A stretch of DNA of 64,000 nucleotides from Fredinandcohnia aciditolerans (GCA_003640645.1 QGHH01000010.1:62001-126000); one strand, 5' to 3'. Numbered from the stretch's first letter, positions 37,332-47,278 are shown. Numbers and translations are program-made. The notes: generated by a model from the sequence alone, not told the origin.

Positions 37332-38489
37332 ATGATTTATTTAGATAATAGTGCAACAACAAAACCTTTTGATGATGTAATTGATTCCTATATAAAAGTT
37401 GCAAAAAAATATTTTGGCAATCCCTCTTCCTTACATGGAATAGGTGGACAAGCTGAAAAGCTATTAAGTCAATCCCGGAACCAGATTGCTTCCCTTTTAC
37501 AGGTAAAGCCACAGGAAATTATTTTTACATCTGGAGGATCTGAAGGGAATAATTTTGCGATTAAAGGAATTGCATTACAATACAGTAATCGAGGCAAACA
37601 TATTATTACAACATCAATAGAGCATCCTTCTATAACTGAGGCATGCAAGCAATTATTAGAATTTGGATTTGATATCACCTATCTTCCAGTAGACGAAAAG
37701 GGTGTTGTTTCGATTGAAGATTTAAGAAATTCAATTCGTGAAGATACGATCTTAGTTTCTATCATCCATGTAAATAATGAAGTAGGGACCATTCAACCGA
37801 TTGAAGTAATTGGAAAACTTCTAGAAAATTACCCGAAGATTATTTATCACGTTGATCATGTACAGGGAGTGGGTAAAACCCATCTAGATTTTAATAAGGC
37901 AAAACTTGATTTATGTACGATTTCGGGACATAAGTTTAATGGGCTTAAAGGAACAGGGGTTTTATTCGTCCGTCAAGGTGTTAGAATTAAGGCTTTAATC
38001 GGTGGCGGTGACCAAGAAATGCAAAAAAGGGCGGGAACTGAAAATGTCGCAGGTTTTGTAGCCCTTGCCAAGGCATTAAGGTTGACCATAGAGAATAGAG
38101 ATCGAAATATTAAACATCTAAATCGACTAAAAGAAACCATTATTGATCAATTATCAAGGTTGAATGGTATTACAATACACACACCTGAGGCTAGCAGTGC
38201 CCCACATATCATCAATTTCTCGGTTAACGGTTTAAAGCCTGAAGTATTTGTTCATTTATTAGAAGAGAAGGAGATTTACGTTTCAACAACCTCCGCATGC
38301 TCATCCAAAAATAATGAACCTAGTAAAACATTGCTTGCGATGGGAGTGCATGAAGCCCTAGCTAATAGTTCAATACGAATCAGCCTGTCGCATCAAAACA
38401 AACTAGAAGAGATTCCGATTTTAATAAATGCTATTGAACATGCAATAAAGAAATTACAACATGTAATGGGGGAACAAAATGGAATATGA
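37332..38489 (+). CDS. nifZ: Cysteine desulfurase (NifZ/IscS-like) partner of ThiI
   Basis: A 385-residue class V PLP enzyme that releases sulfur from cysteine as a protein persulfide. The PLP lysine is K201 in TISGHKFNGLKG and the catalytic loop cysteine C323 in TSACSSKN. In B. subtilis NifZ is dedicated to ThiI for 4-thiouridine in tRNA, and the 11-bp overlap with thiI here fits the same pairing. ATG at 37332 follows AGGGG; the in-frame upstream extension covers the ezrA terminator and is rejected. Confidence 0.94.
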   Translation: MIYLDNSATTKPFDDVIDSYIKVAKKYFGNPSSLHGIGGQAEKLLSQSRNQIASLLQVKPQEIIFTSGGSEGNNFAIKGIALQYSNRGKHIITTSIEHPSITEACKQLLEFGFDITYLPVDEKGVVSIEDLRNSIREDTILVSIIHVNNEVGTIQPIEVIGKLLENYPKIIYHVDHVQGVGKTHLDFNKAKLDLCTISGHKFNGLKGTGVLFVRQGVRIKALIGGGDQEMQKRAGTENVAGFVALAKALRLTIENRDRNIKHLNRLKETIIDQLSRLNGITIHTPEASSAPHIINFSVNGLKPEVFVHLLEEKEIYVSTTSACSSKNNEPSKTLLAMGVHEALANSSIRISLSHQNKLEEIPILINAIEHAIKKLQHVMGEQNGI

Positions 38490-39678
38490 TCACATTCTAA
38501 TACGATTTGGTGAAATTACTACAAAAGGTCGAAATCGTAATCATTTCATTAATAAACTTTTAAATAATATAAAAAGGAAGCTTACTGATTACAAAGGTAT
38601 TACATTTGAAAAAACAAGAGATCGAATTTATATAAAGTTAAATGGAGAACCACATGAAGGAATTGTGGAAGTTCTCAAAAATATTATTGGAATTCAATCC
38701 TTTAGTCTTGCTTTAAAGGTTGAAAGTGAAATCGAAAAAATAAAAGATGGTGTCTTAGCTGCCATTAAACAACTAGATCATCAAGGAAAGACCTTTAAAA
38801 TATCTGCACGACGATCAGATAAAAGTTTTGCACTTGATTCCAATCAATTGAATTATGAATTAGGGAGTCATATTTTAAAGAATACCGAGGAAATCTACGT
38901 AAATGTGCACACTCCTGATATCAATATCCGTGTTGAAGTACGAAAGGAAGCCACTTATATTACCTTTAAAGATGAAAAAGGTGTAGGGGGACTTCCAGTT
39001 GGTTCAAGCGGGAAAGCGATGCTTATGCTGTCGGGTGGTCTTGACAGCCCTGTTGCCGGTTATTTATCCATGAAGAGGGGATTAACAATTGAGGCTGTAC
39101 ATTTTCATAGCCCCCCATATACAAGCGACCGTGCACGCCAAAAGGTGATTGATCTCGCACAGCAACTTACTGAATTTTCGGGAACGGTTAAATTGCACAT
39201 CGTCCCTTTCACGGACATTCAGATAACGATACAAAGACAAATTCCTGAAAACTATACGCTAATTTCAACTAGACGAATGATGTTACGAATCACAGATGAA
39301 ATAAGAAGAAGACGTAATGCACTTGCGATTGTAACTGGTGAAAGCCTTGGTCAGGTGGCAAGTCAGACATTAGAGAGTATGCATGTCATCAACAACGTAA
39401 CCAGTACACCAATTATTCGTCCACTTGTTACTGTAGATAAATTTGATATTATTGATATGGCTAAGAAAATCAATACACATGATATCTCAATTCGTCCATT
39501 TGAAGATTGTTGTACCATTTTTACACCTTCAGCTCCCAAAACAAGACCAAAGCTAGAAAATGTAACTCATTATGAAAGCTACACTGATTTTGAGAGCTTG
39601 ATTGAAAAAGCCGTTAATGAAACGGAAATCATTACTTTAGATGGATCTAAGAAAGAAGAAATAGAAGACTTATTCTAA
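38479..39678 (+). CDS. thiI: tRNA 4-thiouridine synthetase ThiI
   Basis: A 399-residue enzyme that installs 4-thiouridine at tRNA position 8. It has an N-terminal ferredoxin-like and THUMP region (about 1-165), then the PP-loop ATP site SGGLDSP at 185-191, with Cys344 in EDCCTIFTP. There is no C-terminal rhodanese domain, as in B. subtilis, so the persulfide is probably taken directly from NifZ. Its start lies inside the end of nifZ, 6 nt after GGGGGA, so translation is coupled. Confidence 0.96.
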   Translation: MEYDHILIRFGEITTKGRNRNHFINKLLNNIKRKLTDYKGITFEKTRDRIYIKLNGEPHEGIVEVLKNIIGIQSFSLALKVESEIEKIKDGVLAAIKQLDHQGKTFKISARRSDKSFALDSNQLNYELGSHILKNTEEIYVNVHTPDINIRVEVRKEATYITFKDEKGVGGLPVGSSGKAMLMLSGGLDSPVAGYLSMKRGLTIEAVHFHSPPYTSDRARQKVIDLAQQLTEFSGTVKLHIVPFTDIQITIQRQIPENYTLISTRRMMLRITDEIRRRRNALAIVTGESLGQVASQTLESMHVINNVTSTPIIRPLVTVDKFDIIDMAKKINTHDISIRPFEDCCTIFTPSAPKTRPKLENVTHYESYTDFESLIEKAVNETEIITLDGSKKEEIEDLF

Positions 39679-39722
39679 TAGAAAATCATTCTATTGTTGT
39701 GAACATTTACCAGTAGTTTACA

Positions 39723-39753
39723 TGTATTGTGCCATGTGATTTTACACATTATA
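39723..39753 (+). promoter_or_regulatory. Sigma-G-like promoter of sspA
   Basis: TGTATT, 18 nt, CATTATA resembles the forespore sigma-G consensus (TGAATA-N17/18-CATACTA). It is 23 bp ahead of the spore-protein gene. Confidence 0.7.
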
Positions 39754-39776
39754 TACTCACAAGGAGGTGAAGTCAC

Positions 39777-39980
39777 ATGGCAAACAACAACAACAGCAAC
39801 CAACTATTAGTAGCTGGTGCACAACAAGCAATTGACCAAATGAAATATGAAATCGCTTCTGAATTTGGTGTAAACCTTGGTGCTGATACAACTTCTCGTG
39901 CTAACGGATCTGTTGGTGGAGAAATCACTAAGCGTTTAGTTTCTTTCGCTCAACAACAAATGGGCGGAGGTAACTTCTAA
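39777..39980 (+). CDS. sspA: Alpha/beta-type small acid-soluble spore protein
   Basis: A 67-residue DNA-binding spore protein that coats and protects forespore DNA and is degraded at germination. Diagnostic features are the asparagine-rich start, [24 protein letters not shown] with the GPR protease site E-(I/F)-A-x-E-F, and the C-terminal block [20 protein letters not shown] perfect AAGGAGGTGA ribosome site and a forespore promoter precede it. Position after thiI matches B. subtilis sspA. Confidence 0.97.
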   Translation: MANNNNSNQLLVAGAQQAIDQMKYEIASEFGVNLGADTTSRANGSVGGEITKRLVSFAQQQMGGGNF

Positions 39981-39999
39981 AAACAAAAAAATAGATGGC

Positions 40000-40032
40000 T
40001 ACAAGGACGGGTTCATTCCCGTCCTTTTTTGT
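40000..40032 (+). terminator. Terminator after sspA
   Basis: AAGGACGGG pairs with CCCGTCCTT around TTCATT, followed by TTTTT. Confidence 0.92.
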
Positions 40033-40149
40033 ATTTTGAAAAAATTAAAATCAGATATTATAACCAGGTCACAATTTTTTCACAAAACCCCTCCAAATTG
40101 TTTGAAATTTTTTATATAATTAGAAGATAAAGATTGAGGAGGAATGATT

Positions 40150-41730
40150 GTGAAAAGAGAAGATTTACTTGCACCCTTACGGTATAACCTTGTTCAGGAA
40201 ATTGAAAAATATGCAAAAGATCCTAAAAAAATTGCGTTGAAATGGGAAGATGAGCAGGGAAGCAAAAAGGAAATTACATACGTTGACCTCTTCAAGAATG
40301 TAAATAAAATTGGGAATACATTTATCAACAATGGTCTTAACAAAGGGGATAAGGTATTAGTTATTATTCCGAGATTAGTGGAAGCATATATGGTTTATTT
40401 AGGGGCGTTAAAAGCTGGACTAGTTGTCATCCCTAGCTCAGAAATGCTTCGTACAAAAGATCTTCAATACCGAATCACTCATGGCGATGTAAAAGCCATT
40501 ATTAGCTATCACCCTTATTGTGATCAATTTTCATCTATCGAAAAGATTGAGCAAATCCAGAAGTTTGCAGTTGGCGATAAGGTGGCAGAGTGGGTTTCTT
40601 TAGAAGAGGAAATGCAAAGTCAATCTGAAAAACTTGCAGCAGCCCAAACAAGCAAGGATGATATGGCGTTCCTTTCCTATACTTCCGGAACAACTGGTAA
40701 TCCGAAAGGTGTTGTTCACACACATGGCTGGGCATATGCACATTTAAAAACAGCAGCTCCATACTGGTTAAGCATTAGTGAATCGGATACGGTATGGGCA
40801 ACAGCGGGACCTGGCTGGCAAAAATGGATTTGGAGTCCATTTCTTTCAACTTTAGGTAGTGGCGCTACTGGATTCGTGTATAACGGGAAATTTGATCCAA
40901 ATAAATATTTGCAATTGTTAGGTTCGTATAATATTAATGTGTTATGTTGTACACCAACAGAATATCGACTTATGGCAAAGGTTGAGAATTTGTCTGATTA
41001 CTCACTTCCAGATTTGCATAGTGCTGTATCAGCAGGAGAGCCGTTAAATCGTGAAGTGATTGACACCTTTAGAAGAGAGTTTAATATCGAGGTACGCGAT
41101 GGTTACGGTCAAACCGAAAATACTCTTTTAGTAGGAGTACTAAAAGGAATGACAATAAAACCTGGTTCAATGGGCAAGCCTACACCTGGTAATAATGTTG
41201 AAATTGTCGATGAGTTTGGTAAGCCTTGTGGTGTTGGTGAGGTGGGGGATATTGGTGTTCATGTGAACACACCTGCCCTTTTTAAAGAATATTACAAGGA
41301 TCCTGAAAGAACATCCTTGCAATTTAGAGGCGATTACTATATTACAGGTGACAAAGCGAAAAAAGATGAAGATGGCTATTTCTGGTTTGAGGGACGTGCC
41401 GATGATATTATCATTAGTTCAGGATACACAATTGGGCCATTTGAGGTAGAAGATGCACTCGTAAAACATCCTTCTGTAAAAGAGTGTGCGGTTGTAGCAA
41501 GTCCAGATGAAATTCGAGGTAATATTGTCAAAGCATTTGTTGTATTACGTGACGGTATAACTTCCAACGAGGAGCTCGTCAAAAATCTACAAGAACATGT
41601 AAAGCAATTGACAGCACCATATAAATATCCTAGAAAAATTGAATTTGTAAGTGACTTACCAAAAACAACTTCAGGAAAAATCAGAAGAATTGAGCTTAGA
41701 CAGGCTGAATCAGCAAAAGCAAAAGCATAA
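40150..41730 (+). CDS. ytcI: Acyl-CoA synthetase, YtcI/MbcS type
   Basis: A 526-residue adenylate-forming enzyme activating a short or branched-chain carboxylic acid to its CoA ester. YTSGTTGNPKG begins at 177, DGYGQTE and GDKAKKDEDGYFWFEGR follow, and the C-terminal PKTTSGKIRR holds the likely catalytic, acetylatable Lys510. It is a close relative of AcsA and of medium-chain MbcS enzymes; the substrate is uncertain. GTG at 40150 lies 6 nt after GAGGAGGA, whereas ATG at 40144 is one base from it. Confidence 0.9.
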   Translation: MKREDLLAPLRYNLVQEIEKYAKDPKKIALKWEDEQGSKKEITYVDLFKNVNKIGNTFINNGLNKGDKVLVIIPRLVEAYMVYLGALKAGLVVIPSSEMLRTKDLQYRITHGDVKAIISYHPYCDQFSSIEKIEQIQKFAVGDKVAEWVSLEEEMQSQSEKLAAAQTSKDDMAFLSYTSGTTGNPKGVVHTHGWAYAHLKTAAPYWLSISESDTVWATAGPGWQKWIWSPFLSTLGSGATGFVYNGKFDPNKYLQLLGSYNINVLCCTPTEYRLMAKVENLSDYSLPDLHSAVSAGEPLNREVIDTFRREFNIEVRDGYGQTENTLLVGVLKGMTIKPGSMGKPTPGNNVEIVDEFGKPCGVGEVGDIGVHVNTPALFKEYYKDPERTSLQFRGDYYITGDKAKKDEDGYFWFEGRADDIIISSGYTIGPFEVEDALVKHPSVKECAVVASPDEIRGNIVKAFVVLRDGITSNEELVKNLQEHVKQLTAPYKYPRKIEFVSDLPKTTSGKIRRIELRQAESAKAKA

Positions 41731-41739
41731 TCCTATACA

Positions 41740-41778
41740 CAAAAAAGCAGCTAGTATTTTTACTATCTGCTTTTTGCA
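41740..41778 (+). terminator. Terminator after ytcI
   Basis: AAAGCAGCTAGTA pairs with TACTATCTGCTTT around a T loop, followed by TTTGC. Confidence 0.85.
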
Positions 41779-41820
41779 TGCTAAAGTAAGCTTAAATTAG
41801 TAGAGATAGTAGGTGTGAAA

Positions 41821-43410
41821 ATGGGAACTCTTTGGACGGGCGGAAGAATATACACAATGGAAGGTAAACACGCTGCGGTAGAAGCTGTCTTTGTGGAAGA
41901 CGGCATCATTGTTGATACAGGATTATTATGTGATTTAGAAAAGCGATATAAAAATAGAATTTCAAGAGTAACCGATTTAAAAGGGAACACGATGTTTCCA
42001 GGTTTTGTTGATAGCCACATGCATCTTATTGGCCACGGGGAAAAGTTAATGAAACTGGATTTTTCGGAAATGACATCTTCCCAGGAAATTGCGACTTCCA
42101 TACAAGAGTATGTAAAAGATAAACCTGAAGGTGAATGGATTATTGGAGAAGGATGGAACGAAAATCAGCTTCCTGACAGAAAGATATTTCATCGCAAGGA
42201 GTTAGATGAACTCTCCCCCCATAATCCACTCATGTTAAAAAGAATTTGCCGGCATGCAATTGTCGTGAATACAAAGGCACTAGAATTAGCTGGCATCACG
42301 GAACATACCCCGAACCCTGAGGGTGGCATTATTGTACGAGATACAGAGGGACATGCTACAGGTTATTTATTGGATCAGGCTCAGGAACTCGTAAAAAATG
42401 TAATTCCGCAGGTAACTGAAGACTACATTCAAAGTGCACTTCGTTTATCCATCAAGGATTGTCTAAGCAAAGGTCTAGTTGGAGGACATACAGAGGATTT
42501 AAATTACTACGGGGGATTTGAGCGAACATATGGAGGATTTCTAAAAGTAATCAAAGATGAAGGAATCAAATTTAGAACAAATCTTTTAGTTCATCATGAA
42601 GCTGTTAATGACATGCACGGTTTAGGATATGCATATGGAGATGGGGACAATCTTGTAGAGCTTGGTGCAATGAAAATTTTTGCAGATGGTTCACTTGGTG
42701 GTAGAACGGCCTTATTAAGTCATCCTTATAATGATTCACCAGAGACGTCTGGTGTAGCAATCCACTCATTAGAAGAACTTAAAAAACTTGTTCAAAAAGC
42801 TAGGAGCTTTAAGATGCCTGTTGCTATCCATGCGATTGGTGACCTGGCTTTTGAATATGTCTTGGATGCAATAGAAGAATTACCGCCATTACAAAATCAT
42901 CGTGATCGTTTGATTCACGCGCAAATATTACGGAAAGAACTAATCGACCGTGCGAAACAACTGCCACTTATTCTTGATATACAGCCAAGGTTTGTTGTAT
43001 CAGATTTTCCATGGGTAATTGAAAGAATTGGAGAAATGAATATGGAATATTGCTATGCATGGAAGACATTGATACAAGAGGGCTTACATTGTGCAGGTGG
43101 ATCAGATGCTCCAATTGAACCGATTGACCCCATTCTCGGTATTCATGCTGCTGTTACCAGAAAAAAACCAGGTGGAGATGAGGTGTACATGCCCGAACAA
43201 AAACTCTCGGTCTTCGAGGCGGTACAGTTATTTACCACAGGAAGTGCATATGCTGTTGGAAAAGAAGAGTGTATGGGTAAGATTGCACCCGGATTTAAGG
43301 CTGACTTTACAATACTCGATCAAGATATCTTACATATAAATGAAGATGATATTCTGGCTACAAATGTGAAGATGACGGTTGTTGACGATACAATCATGTT
43401 TGAAAAATAA
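41821..43410 (+). CDS. ytcJ: YtcJ-type amidohydrolase
   Basis: A 529-residue metal-dependent hydrolase of the amidohydrolase-3 group. The metal motif GFVDSHMHLIGHG (H66, H68) is present, with MKIFADGSLGGRTALL, the AIHAIGD block and a C-terminal GSDAPIEPIDP, all typical of YtcJ/NfdA-like proteins. Members act on N-substituted formamides or cyclic amides, but many are uncharacterised, so the substrate is unknown. ATG at 41821 is 5 nt after AGGTG. Position between ytcI and nadK matches B. subtilis. Confidence 0.9.
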   Translation: MGTLWTGGRIYTMEGKHAAVEAVFVEDGIIVDTGLLCDLEKRYKNRISRVTDLKGNTMFPGFVDSHMHLIGHGEKLMKLDFSEMTSSQEIATSIQEYVKDKPEGEWIIGEGWNENQLPDRKIFHRKELDELSPHNPLMLKRICRHAIVVNTKALELAGITEHTPNPEGGIIVRDTEGHATGYLLDQAQELVKNVIPQVTEDYIQSALRLSIKDCLSKGLVGGHTEDLNYYGGFERTYGGFLKVIKDEGIKFRTNLLVHHEAVNDMHGLGYAYGDGDNLVELGAMKIFADGSLGGRTALLSHPYNDSPETSGVAIHSLEELKKLVQKARSFKMPVAIHAIGDLAFEYVLDAIEELPPLQNHRDRLIHAQILRKELIDRAKQLPLILDIQPRFVVSDFPWVIERIGEMNMEYCYAWKTLIQEGLHCAGGSDAPIEPIDPILGIHAAVTRKKPGGDEVYMPEQKLSVFEAVQLFTTGSAYAVGKEECMGKIAPGFKADFTILDQDILHINEDDILATNVKMTVVDDTIMFEK

Positions 43411-43442
43411 TGAAAAGACCAAGCATTGGCTTGGTCTTAAAA
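43411..43442. terminator. Terminator between ytcJ and nadK
   Basis: AAGACCAAGC pairs with GGCTTGGTCTT around ATT, between convergent genes. Confidence 0.8.
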
Positions 43443-43456
43443 CTTTGATTCCTTTT

Positions 43457-44254
43457 TTATAAAAAGGTGCGTTTTACCTTTTCCCAGAATGAATTATCCT
43501 TTAATTTTACTGTTTTAATTCTTTTTTCACTCAACTTAATGTCGATTTGTTTTACATTGCGGATGCTGAGTGCTTCATTATCCATACCTATTGAAGGAAA
43601 ATCATTTCCATCCTGGACATCACGTAAAGTTAATTTTCTCGCGCCACTTAAAATAAACGGAGAACCTAATGTTCGATACTGGTTATTATTTAAGGATGCC
43701 AGTTCAGTGACCTGCATACAAGGAAGCAGTGGGTCAACAACTGCACCTCTAACTGATTTATTATACGCGGTGCTGCCGGTTGGAGTAGAGATAATCATTC
43801 CATCGCCACGGAATGTCTCAAAATGCAAATCATCAATATACACATCCAACACAAAGGTTTTAATGATTCCGGAACGAATGGAGCATTCATTTAAACAATA
43901 AAAAGATGGATTATCATCAACTTTCACTTCAAGAATTGGATAACGGCGAACTTCAATTTTTTCATTTAACATCGCTTCAACCATTTTATCTGTTTCGTCT
44001 GCATGGAAATCACAATAGAGGTTTAAAGCTCCAGTTGTTGAAATTCCAACATATAGACAGTCTTGGCGGAAATTTGTCTTGCGAACTGCCTGAAGGAAAG
44101 TTCCATCTCCTCCAATACTAACAATGACATTTGCTTTTTTAGCATCATCTACAATTGTAAATTGATGCTCCTTTGCAATCTGATTCAATTTCTCTACATA
44201 TTCAATAATTTTATCTTCTTTCCGATAAAAGAAGTAGACGTTACGACGATCCAT
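43457..44254 (-). CDS. nadK: NAD kinase (second paralogue, YtdI/NadK2)
   Basis: A 265-residue cytoplasmic kinase that phosphorylates NAD to NADP. The phosphate-binding GGDGTFLQAV is at residues 48-57, NE at 122-123 in CLNECSIRSG, and TGSTAYNKS in the C-terminal domain. In B. subtilis the ytdI product is one of two NAD kinases; place beside ytcJ and sppA suggests the same paralogue. ATG at 44254 follows GGGAGGTAATT. It is convergent with ytcJ. Confidence 0.94.
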   Translation of the reverse strand: MDRRNVYFFYRKEDKIIEYVEKLNQIAKEHQFTIVDDAKKANVIVSIGGDGTFLQAVRKTNFRQDCLYVGISTTGALNLYCDFHADETDKMVEAMLNEKIEVRRYPILEVKVDDNPSFYCLNECSIRSGIIKTFVLDVYIDDLHFETFRGDGMIISTPTGSTAYNKSVRGAVVDPLLPCMQVTELASLNNNQYRTLGSPFILSGARKLTLRDVQDGNDFPSIGMDNEALSIRNVKQIDIKLSEKRIKTVKLKDNSFWEKVKRTFL

Positions 44255-44406
44255 GTAATTACCTCCCAGTGATTTTCAAATGATGGCTATAAAGGTACAT
44301 ATGTATCTATTTTAGTTTAACAATAAAATGAAACCATTTTGGATTTGATTCGTATTTATTTTTGAACAATTCGTGAATAGTATCCATAAATCTAGGAGGA
44401 AAAGAA

Positions 44407-45417
44407 ATGAATGGGAAACGATGGGCAGCTTTAGGGATTGCTGCGGTCATATTTGTATTTTCGATCTTTTTTAATTTTGCAACTAACTTAGCCTCGAAAA
44501 ATTTTAGTAATTTTTCAGATGAGATTTTGGGGGCATCCAATGAAGAATTTCTCGAAAATGTTGTAATCGAAGGAAAGGGAATGAATAAGATTCTCGTTCT
44601 ATCTGTTAATGGAGTGATTCAAGACACAGGTGATGTCACTTCTTTTTTCCAATCAGCTGGTTATCAGCATCAATCATTTCTAAAAATGATTGAAAAAGCT
44701 GAAGAGGATAAAACTGTAAAGGGTATTATTCTAAAGGTTAATTCACCAGGTGGTGGTGTTGTTGAAAGTGCGGAAATACATAAAAAGTTAACGGATCTAA
44801 AAGAAGCTACAGATAAACCAATTTATGTATCGATGGGCGCTATGGCTGCTTCTGGCGGTTATTACATCTCTGCTCCAGCTGATAAAATATTTGCTACACC
44901 TGATACAATGACTGGCTCTTTAGGAGTTATAATGCAAGGGGTCAATTTTAGTGAACTTGCTGAAAAATATGGTGTAAAATTTGAAACAATCAAAAGTGGA
45001 CCATACAAGGATATCATGTCTTCATACCGTGACATGACGGACGAAGAGAGACAAATCATGCAAACGATGGTCGATAATGCGTATCAAGGGTTTGTGGATG
45101 TAATTGCAGATGGACGTAATATGTCAGAGTCCGAAGTTCGTAAAATTGCAGACGGACGCATCTATGATGGCAGGCAAGCAAAGGAAAATCATTTAATCGA
45201 TGAATTAGGATACTTTGAGGATACGGTTGAAGCAATGAAGAAGGACTATGATCTTGGGGATATTAATGTTGTTGAGTACACAGCTAATTTTGGCTTTGGA
45301 TCTCTATTCTCTATGAGTGCAAAAAAAATCTTTAGTGATGACATCGAAATGGCAACCATGGTTCATTTACTATCACAGCCAAATTCACCTAGAATGATGT
45401 ATTTGTATGCAGAATAG
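44407..45417 (+). CDS. sppA: Signal peptide peptidase SppA
   Basis: A 336-residue membrane serine protease that degrades signal peptides left in the membrane. An N-terminal helix (residues about 7-29) anchors it, the catalytic domain facing outward. The Ser-Lys dyad is S149 (MAASGGYY) and K201 (SGPYKDIMS), matching the B. subtilis residues with a shift of two; [11 protein letters not shown] is the oxyanion region. ATG at 44407 follows TAGGAGGAAAAG. It precedes yteJ by 12 bp and is probably cotranscribed with it. Confidence 0.96.
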   Translation: MNGKRWAALGIAAVIFVFSIFFNFATNLASKNFSNFSDEILGASNEEFLENVVIEGKGMNKILVLSVNGVIQDTGDVTSFFQSAGYQHQSFLKMIEKAEEDKTVKGIILKVNSPGGGVVESAEIHKKLTDLKEATDKPIYVSMGAMAASGGYYISAPADKIFATPDTMTGSLGVIMQGVNFSELAEKYGVKFETIKSGPYKDIMSSYRDMTDEERQIMQTMVDNAYQGFVDVIADGRNMSESEVRKIADGRIYDGRQAKENHLIDELGYFEDTVEAMKKDYDLGDINVVEYTANFGFGSLFSMSAKKIFSDDIEMATMVHLLSQPNSPRMMYLYAE

Positions 45418-45429
45418 GGGGGAACCAAA

Positions 45430-45927
45430 TTGAATATGGATCTTACACACGAAGGAGCACAGGGAGATAATTATATTCCCGATCATACATCCCGTCCAGT
45501 TACCAAAGCCACAACTCGCTATGCGGGCTTTTGGATGCGTTTTTGGGCATACTTATTAGATCTTGTTGTGATTGGAAGTATAAACCGTATCCTTATATAT
45601 CCAATATTTAGAGCTTTAGACATTCCATTATCTGATAGTGATATGTTTAGTGCTGCAGCAATTGCAACGGCGGTTGTTTTTTATCTGTATTTTGTGCTGA
45701 TGACAAAGTTTTTTAGTCAAACACTCGGGAAAATGGTATTTGGTATAAAGGTTGTAACCCTCGAGGAACAACCGCTTACTTGGATGACAGTTCTTTTTAG
45801 GGAGTTCATAGGTCGATATATCTCAAAGCTTTTCTTTATAGGTTATTTAATTGTTGCTTTTCTTCCCAAAAAGCAAGGAATTCATGATTTACTTTCAGAT
45901 ACAACTGTTATACATGTAGCAAAGTAA
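45430..45927 (+). CDS. yteJ: YteJ, RDD-family membrane protein
   Basis: A 165-residue protein with three membrane helices (about 35-58, 73-96, 133-155). RDD-family marks are YAGFWMRFWAYLLDLVVIG and QTLGKMVFGIKVV. B. subtilis YteJ forms a pair with SppA and protects against lantibiotics by inhibiting or guiding SppA activity; the coupling here is the same. TTG at 45430 is 6 nt after AGGGGGGAA; an ATG two codons later would be too far. A terminator closes the operon. Confidence 0.92.
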   Translation: MNMDLTHEGAQGDNYIPDHTSRPVTKATTRYAGFWMRFWAYLLDLVVIGSINRILIYPIFRALDIPLSDSDMFSAAAIATAVVFYLYFVLMTKFFSQTLGKMVFGIKVVTLEEQPLTWMTVLFREFIGRYISKLFFIGYLIVAFLPKKQGIHDLLSDTTVIHVAK

Positions 45928-45929
45928 AG

Positions 45930-45963
45930 GTAGGGTGTCCAACATGGACACTCTTTTTTTTAT
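45930..45963 (+). terminator. Terminator after sppA-yteJ
   Basis: AGGGTGTCC pairs with GGACACTCT around AACAT, followed by TTTTTTT. Confidence 0.93.
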
Positions 45964-46046
45964 AAACACATTCCCATAGAACCCCTTTTTATGTATTTTT
46001 CACCATCCAGTAGGTGATAACTAAACATTGAAAGGGAGTGCGTGTC

Positions 46047-46745
46047 ATGAAGTGGCTCTTATTCGTTGTATTATTTCTAGTCCTACTACTTCTACTAATA
46101 ATGATTTCGAGGCTAAAAATCTATATAGAAGCAAACCACTTAAGGGACGATGACCATATTAAAATAAGATTCAGCATTTGGTTTGGGCTGATTAGATATA
46201 CGATTAATGTTCCTATGGTTGCTGTCGACAAGGAATCCCCGAGCATTGTTTTTAAAAAGGAACAGAAAGCAAGCGTATCGACTGGTGCAAATAAGAAAAA
46301 AGAAAAATTTTCGGTTAAAAATTTGTTAGCAGATTATCATGACTCTAAATTAATTTTAAGCAGGGTTATTGATATGATTCCAATTGTTAGAAGCTTTTTA
46401 AAGAAAATATCGGTGACAAAATTTGAATGGCATTCCCATATAGGTGTAGGTGATGCTGCTCATACAGGGGTACTTACTGGGCTTGGTTGGTCTATTAAAG
46501 GAACGATTGTGGGTTTGATTAGTCACCATCTCAATCTCAAAACTCATCCTGATTATTCGATTACGCCTTCATTCCAGTTTGTTGTTTCTGAAACAAGTCT
46601 AAGATGCATGTTTCATTTCCGTATCGGGCATGCTATGGTGGCAGGAATCAGAGTGATTAAAAGGTGGCGAGGAGGAATTCCTAAATTTAATTCCCCAACC
46701 CTCTCAAAGCTCAACGAAACCGATTCGGATAAAAAATCAGTCTAG
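46047..46745 (+). CDS. ytfI: YtfI, DUF2953 protein
   Basis: A 232-residue protein with a strongly hydrophobic N-terminal helix (about residues 3-22) and a mostly beta C-terminal part with the DUF2953 features RIRFSIWFGLIRYTINVP-like start and FEWHSHIGVGDAAHTGVLTG. The function is unknown; in B. subtilis ytfI precedes the sporulation gene ytfJ, as here with a 20-bp gap, so a role in the mother cell or spore is possible. ATG at 46047 is 9 nt after AAGGGAG; the nearer GTG is too close. Confidence 0.88.
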   Translation: MKWLLFVVLFLVLLLLLIMISRLKIYIEANHLRDDDHIKIRFSIWFGLIRYTINVPMVAVDKESPSIVFKKEQKASVSTGANKKKEKFSVKNLLADYHDSKLILSRVIDMIPIVRSFLKKISVTKFEWHSHIGVGDAAHTGVLTGLGWSIKGTIVGLISHHLNLKTHPDYSITPSFQFVVSETSLRCMFHFRIGHAMVAGIRVIKRWRGGIPKFNSPTLSKLNETDSDKKSV

Positions 46746-46765
46746 AATGTCAGGAGGAATTTAAT

Positions 46766-47236
46766 ATGTCTGATCATCCAATACAGGGTTTAATGAAAAC
46801 CGCAATGGAAAACTTAAAGCAGATGATTGATGTAAATACAATTATTGGTGACCCTGTTGAAACACCTGATGGGAGCGTGATTTTAACGGTCTCAAAGGTT
46901 GGCTTTGGATTTGCTGCAGGAGGTAGTGAGTTTAAAGGACAAGGTGAGGGTGGAAAAGATAGCGGTGGTGGAGGTGGAGACCAACAGCAACAACAACAAC
47001 AGGGATCCAAACTCCCATTCGGTGGAGGAAGTGGTGGTGGAGTTTCAATTACACCAATCGCTTTTTTAATTGTTAGTGCAAACGGTGTGAAAATGCTTCA
47101 TCTTGATGAAAGCACTCATTTATATGAAAAACTACTTGAACTTGCACCACAGGCAGTTGAAAAAATCCAACAAATGTTAAAAAAGAATAACCAAGACCAA
47201 CAAAATCAAGACAAAAAATCTGATTTTGACATATAA
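46766..47236 (+). CDS. ytfJ: Sporulation protein YtfJ (GerW)
   Basis: A 156-residue GerW-family protein needed for normal spore germination in related bacilli. It contains the HPIQGLMKTAMENLKQMIDV start, the GDPVETPDGSVILTVSKVGFGFAAGG beta core, and a low-complexity glycine- and glutamine-rich insert (seven consecutive glutamines near residues 73-79), followed by VSITPIAFLIVSANGVKML. The family normally has a glycine-rich loop here; the glutamine run is extra. AGGAGG precedes the ATG. It is cotranscribed with ytfI and followed by a strong terminator. Confidence 0.95.
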   Translation: MSDHPIQGLMKTAMENLKQMIDVNTIIGDPVETPDGSVILTVSKVGFGFAAGGSEFKGQGEGGKDSGGGGGDQQQQQQQGSKLPFGGGSGGGVSITPIAFLIVSANGVKMLHLDESTHLYEKLLELAPQAVEKIQQMLKKNNQDQQNQDKKSDFDI

Positions 47237-47241
47237 AAACT

Positions 47242-47278
47242 TTGCGAGTTAACTGGACACACAGTTAACTCCTTTTTG
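47242..47278 (+). terminator. Terminator after ytfJ
   Basis: A perfect 10-bp stem, GAGTTAACTG with CAGTTAACTC, around GACACA, then TTTTTG. Confidence 0.9.
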
